A stretch of 7,851 nucleotides of DNA, taken from NCBI GenBank assembly GCA_035693145.1, contig DASSHA010000189.1:1-7851 (forward strand), written 5' to 3'. Position numbers and translations under genes: made by a program. Within the stretch, counting starts at the first letter, position 1; each line of letters begins with the position of its first letter. The notes beneath the pieces were generated by a model. The model was not told the origin of the DNA. It saw only the letters and a program-made list of their open reading frames with translations, and made no database searches. Below, piece by piece: positions 5,859 to 7,851 of this stretch. The DNA is from DASSHA01 sp035693145 (GTDB taxonomy: Bacteria > Chloroflexota > Limnocylindria > Limnocylindrales > CSP1-4).

Positions 5859-7106
5859 GTGACCGTGGCCGCAAGCCGCATCCTGCTCGTCGAGTCCGAT
5901 CCCGACGCTCGCGAAACCATCGAAGGCCCGCTCACGGCTGCCGGCTACAGCGTGTCGATCGCGACCGGCGGCGACGACGCGATTGCCGGGGCGAGCGACA
6001 ACCAGCTCATCGTGATCGGACACGTTGCCGGCGAGCGCGGCGCGATCGACGTCTGCCGCGAGATTCGGCGGACGCCGGCGCTCGCGTCGATCCCGGTGAT
6101 GTGCGTCGCCGACAGCGACGACGTCGAGGCGCGGATCTCCTTCCTCGAGGCCGGGGCCGACGACGTCGTCGCCAGGCCGTTCGACGCGCGTGAGCTCGAG
6201 GCTCGGGTCGAGGCGCTCCTGCTCCGCTTCCAGCGTTCACGCGACCTCGCGCCCGCCCTCGCCGCCGCGGGGGTCATCGCCACTCCGCCACGACGCACGG
6301 TCGTCGTCTTCAGCGCCAAGGGTGGTGTGGGCGCAACGACGATCGCCGTGAACGTCGCGATGGCGAAGGCGGTGACCGAGCCGGACAAGGTCGTCATCGT
6401 CGACCTCGACCTCCAGTTCGGCCAGGTCACCACGTTCCTCGATCTCACGCCGCGCCAGACGATTGCCGACCTCGTTCGGGACGAGCAGGCCCTCCGCGAG
6501 CCGGAGCTCCTGCGGACGTACGCGACGCGACACGACAGCGGTCTCCACGTGCTGGCGGCACCGGGCTCACCCGAGCTCGCCCGGCTCGTCACCGCCCGTC
6601 ACGTCGACGCTCTGCTCGAGACGATCCTCGGGACCTACGACTTCGTCGTCGTCGACGCCGGTTCGACGCTCGACGAGCGGACGCTCGCGGCGTTCGAGGC
6701 CGGGCAGTCGCTGATCTTTCCCGTCTATCCCGACATCGCCGCGCTCAAGTCGCTCCACTCGCTCGTCGAATACCTCAACGAATCGGGCTCGATCGCTGCG
6801 AAGGCGACGTTCGTCCTCAACAACCTGTTCGCCAAGGAGATCCTCAGGCTGCGGGACGTCGAGAGCTCGCTCGGCACGAAGGTCGCGCTGGAGCTTCCGT
6901 ACGACCCGTTCATCTATCTCAAGGCCGTGAACGAGGGGAACCCGATCGTGACCGGGGCGCCTCGTTCCCCGGCAGCCGAACGGCTTGGCCGGCTCTCGTC
7001 ACTGGCCTTCGGGAACGAGCTGCTCGTCGCCGCTGCCGCCTTCGAGGCCGCCGAGCCATCCACCAACGGCCGCAAGCCGAGGCGCTTCGCACTCCGCCGC
7101 CGCTGA
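5859..7106 (+). CDS. TadZ/CpaE-like protein: atypical receiver domain fused to MinD/ParA-type ATPase
   Basis: A 415-residue protein. Residues 6-125 have the fold pattern of a response-regulator receiver (RILLVESDPDAR, EAGADDVVARPFDARELEARV), but the active site is gone: G54 replaces the phosphoacceptor Asp (QLIVIGHVAG), A84 replaces the conserved Thr/Ser, and R106 replaces the Lys of KPF. Residues 147-385 are a SIMIBI ATPase with the deviant P-loop AKGGVGATT (153-161), VIVDLDLQFG (179-188) and Walker B DFVVVDAG (261-268). The signature lysine K154 is kept, but the second P-loop lysine is A159. The C-terminal tail is Arg-rich. This architecture is that of TadZ/CpaE, which localises the Flp/Tad type IV pilus machinery. 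However, no cpaF, tadB or tadC lies alongside in this window, so a pilus role is inference. The start is GTG 5859 (AGGAG nine bases upstream), with GTG 5865 possible. Confidence 0.85.
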   Translation: MTVAASRILLVESDPDARETIEGPLTAAGYSVSIATGGDDAIAGASDNQLIVIGHVAGERGAIDVCREIRRTPALASIPVMCVADSDDVEARISFLEAGADDVVARPFDARELEARVEALLLRFQRSRDLAPALAAAGVIATPPRRTVVVFSAKGGVGATTIAVNVAMAKAVTEPDKVVIVDLDLQFGQVTTFLDLTPRQTIADLVRDEQALREPELLRTYATRHDSGLHVLAAPGSPELARLVTARHVDALLETILGTYDFVVVDAGSTLDERTLAAFEAGQSLIFPVYPDIAALKSLHSLVEYLNESGSIAAKATFVLNNLFAKEILRLRDVESSLGTKVALELPYDPFIYLKAVNEGNPIVTGAPRSPAAERLGRLSSLAFGNELLVAAAAFEAAEPSTNGRKPRRFALRRR

Positions 7107-7121
7107 CACTCGCGCCGATGG

Positions 7122-7144
7122 GCTTGCGAGCGCCCCGCAAGCCA
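7122..7144 (+). terminator. Hairpin after the TadZ/CpaE-like gene
   Basis: GGCTTGCG (7122-7129) and CGCAAGCC (7137-7144) form a perfect 8-bp stem with a 7-base loop, 15 bases after the stop codon. There is no T tract. The sequence CCCGCAAGCCA, covering the right arm, recurs about 30 bases downstream (7166-7176), so the left arm could pair with either copy. Confidence 0.4.
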
Positions 7145-7199
7145 CGCGACGGCGAAGCGTCGGTGCCCGCAAGCCAGGGCGTCGCATCGTCGAAGGGCG

Positions 7200-7451
7200 A
7201 TGACGACACCCCAGGACGACGCCTTCCTGCCCGACCTCGACGACCCGCTGGCCCGGGCGGCGACCCCACCGTCGGACCCAGCCGACGCGGGCCGCAAGAC
7301 GGAGCCGAATCGAGCGACGACACCCGACGACGAGGCAGAGCTCGATCCCGGCGAGCCGCACGAGCCGGTCGGTAACGACAACATCCGGGATGGCACCGTC
7401 GGAGGGGTCATGGGCGGTCCGCGTCAGCAACAGGGACAGGGCCAGGGCTGA
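7200..7451 (+). CDS. Small acidic hypothetical protein
   Basis: An 83-residue reading frame of unknown function. Residues 1-55 are rich in Asp, Pro, Glu and Ala and are probably disordered. Residues 57-72, VGNDNIRDGTVGGVMG, look less random and could be a short conserved element. The end is a Gln/Gly run (QQQGQGQG). It shows no signal peptide, membrane segment or known motif. Third codon positions are strongly GC-biased like the neighbours, which supports coding, but in DNA this GC-rich that is weak evidence. A modest purine stretch (GAAGGG) lies close before the ATG. It lies between the TadZ/CpaE-like gene and the kinase-like remnant on the same strand. Confidence 0.5.
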   Translation: MTTPQDDAFLPDLDDPLARAATPPSDPADAGRKTEPNRATTPDDEAELDPGEPHEPVGNDNIRDGTVGGVMGGPRQQQGQGQG

Positions 7452-7559
7452 CGCGTGGCGGCGCCGGGGGTCCGGCCGACGGCCACCTCAACCCGGTTCG
7501 CCTCGCGACGGAACTCCGTTGCCGTCCTCGCGCGCCATCGCAGCGCGACGGGTGCGCGG

Positions 7560-7851
7560 CGGGCCCGCCTTGGTCTCGTCAGGGGCCGAAGCCTGCCGAC
7601 CGTCTGGCGGCCGGCGAAGGCCCGGCATCCGTCACACCCTGGCGATCGTCGGCGACGTCGCTGCCGTCCTTGAAGGCCTGCACCCCGTGGGGAGAGTCCA
7701 TGGCGACGTCCAGCCCGCCAATATCCTCGTCGACGAACGCGGGTCGGTGGCGCTCCTCGACGTCGCGGGTTTCAAGCCCAGGACATCGCCGCCTGCGGCA
7801 GCGAGGGTCCGACGCCGCCGCGCTCGGGCCTTACGCCGCCCCTGAACAGGT
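7560..7851 (+). pseudogene. Fragmented Ser/Thr protein kinase-like domain, continuing past the window
   Basis: Pieces resembling one bacterial Hanks-type kinase domain lie in order but in different frames. Frame 3 (7563-7595): ARLGLVRGRSL, like the hinge. Frame 2 (7595-7633): ADRLAAGEGPASV, like the segment after the hinge. Frame 1 (7636-7770): TLAIVGDVAAVLEGLH, then VGRVHGDVQPANILVDERG and VALLDVAGF, matching helix E, the catalytic loop and the DFG strand. Frame 2 again (7823-7849): LGPYAAPEQ, the APE motif closing the activation segment. At least three frame changes are therefore needed. The residues are also atypical: HRD is HGD, the catalytic-loop Lys is Gln, and DFG is DVA. No Gly-rich loop or VAIK lysine is found in 7452-7560, which is too short for a full N-lobe and shows nothing else I recognise. 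This is a decayed gene or a stretch of indel-prone sequence; the parent may already have been a pseudokinase. Confidence 0.6.

Noticed and set aside
7118..7375. 85-codon plus-strand frame overlapping the small acidic protein
   Set aside because: It reads as Arg/Pro/Gly-rich low-complexity sequence typical of a shifted frame in GC-rich DNA.
7390..7845. A single intact 151-codon gene over the kinase-like region
   Set aside because: Only its middle (about 7636-7770) resembles a protein kinase. Upstream it overlaps the acidic small protein in another frame with Arg-rich filler, and the APE-like motif lies outside its frame.

Overview
The window is GC-rich bacterial chromosome. Nearly every base on one strand or the other is coding, with strong GC bias at third codon positions. 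The gene set is rpsF-ssb-rpsR, a zinc-ribbon-type S18, several integral membrane transporters, ilvE, and a TadZ/CpaE-like ATPase with the P-loop KGGVGATT. Together with the style of the S18 sequence, this fits a high-GC Chloroflexota-type genome (Limnocylindria/Ellin6529-like). A high-GC actinobacterium is the main alternative. The taxonomic call is inference from recognised protein style, not from any search.

Layout, minus strand (read right to left, 5700 to 1). A ribosomal/replication cluster, rpsF (S6), ssb and rpsR (S18), is followed by a membrane-transport cluster: a TauE/SafE-family anion exporter, a DUF1634 three-helix membrane protein whose start overlaps the exporter's stop as TGATG, and a CaCA-family Na+/Ca2+-type exchanger. 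After a hairpin and a candidate promoter come ilvE (branched-chain aminotransferase) and a membrane-anchored family 2 glycosyltransferase. The glycosyltransferase start codon lies inside the end of ilvE, and the gene runs off the left edge. The usual rplI partner is not next to rpsR.

Layout, plus strand (5859 to the right edge). Diverging from rpsF is a TadZ/CpaE-like protein: an atypical receiver domain fused to a MinD/ParA-type ATPase. Its receiver has lost the phosphorylation residues, and its P-loop lacks the second lysine. No other tad/cpa pilus gene lies beside it within the window. A hairpin follows, then a small acidic protein of unknown function. The last 300 bases or so hold pieces of a Ser/Thr-protein-kinase-like domain (hinge-like segment, HGDVQPAN catalytic loop, PYAAPEQ motif). 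These are spread over different reading frames, so the locus looks like a decayed or mis-sequenced kinase gene that continues past the window.

Functional reading. The left-hand genes are ordinary housekeeping and transport functions. The two features most worth a second look are the degenerate TadZ/CpaE-like protein standing alone opposite the ribosomal operon and the fragmented kinase-like gene downstream of it. I saw no rRNA, tRNA, CRISPR array, insertion sequence or clear riboswitch.
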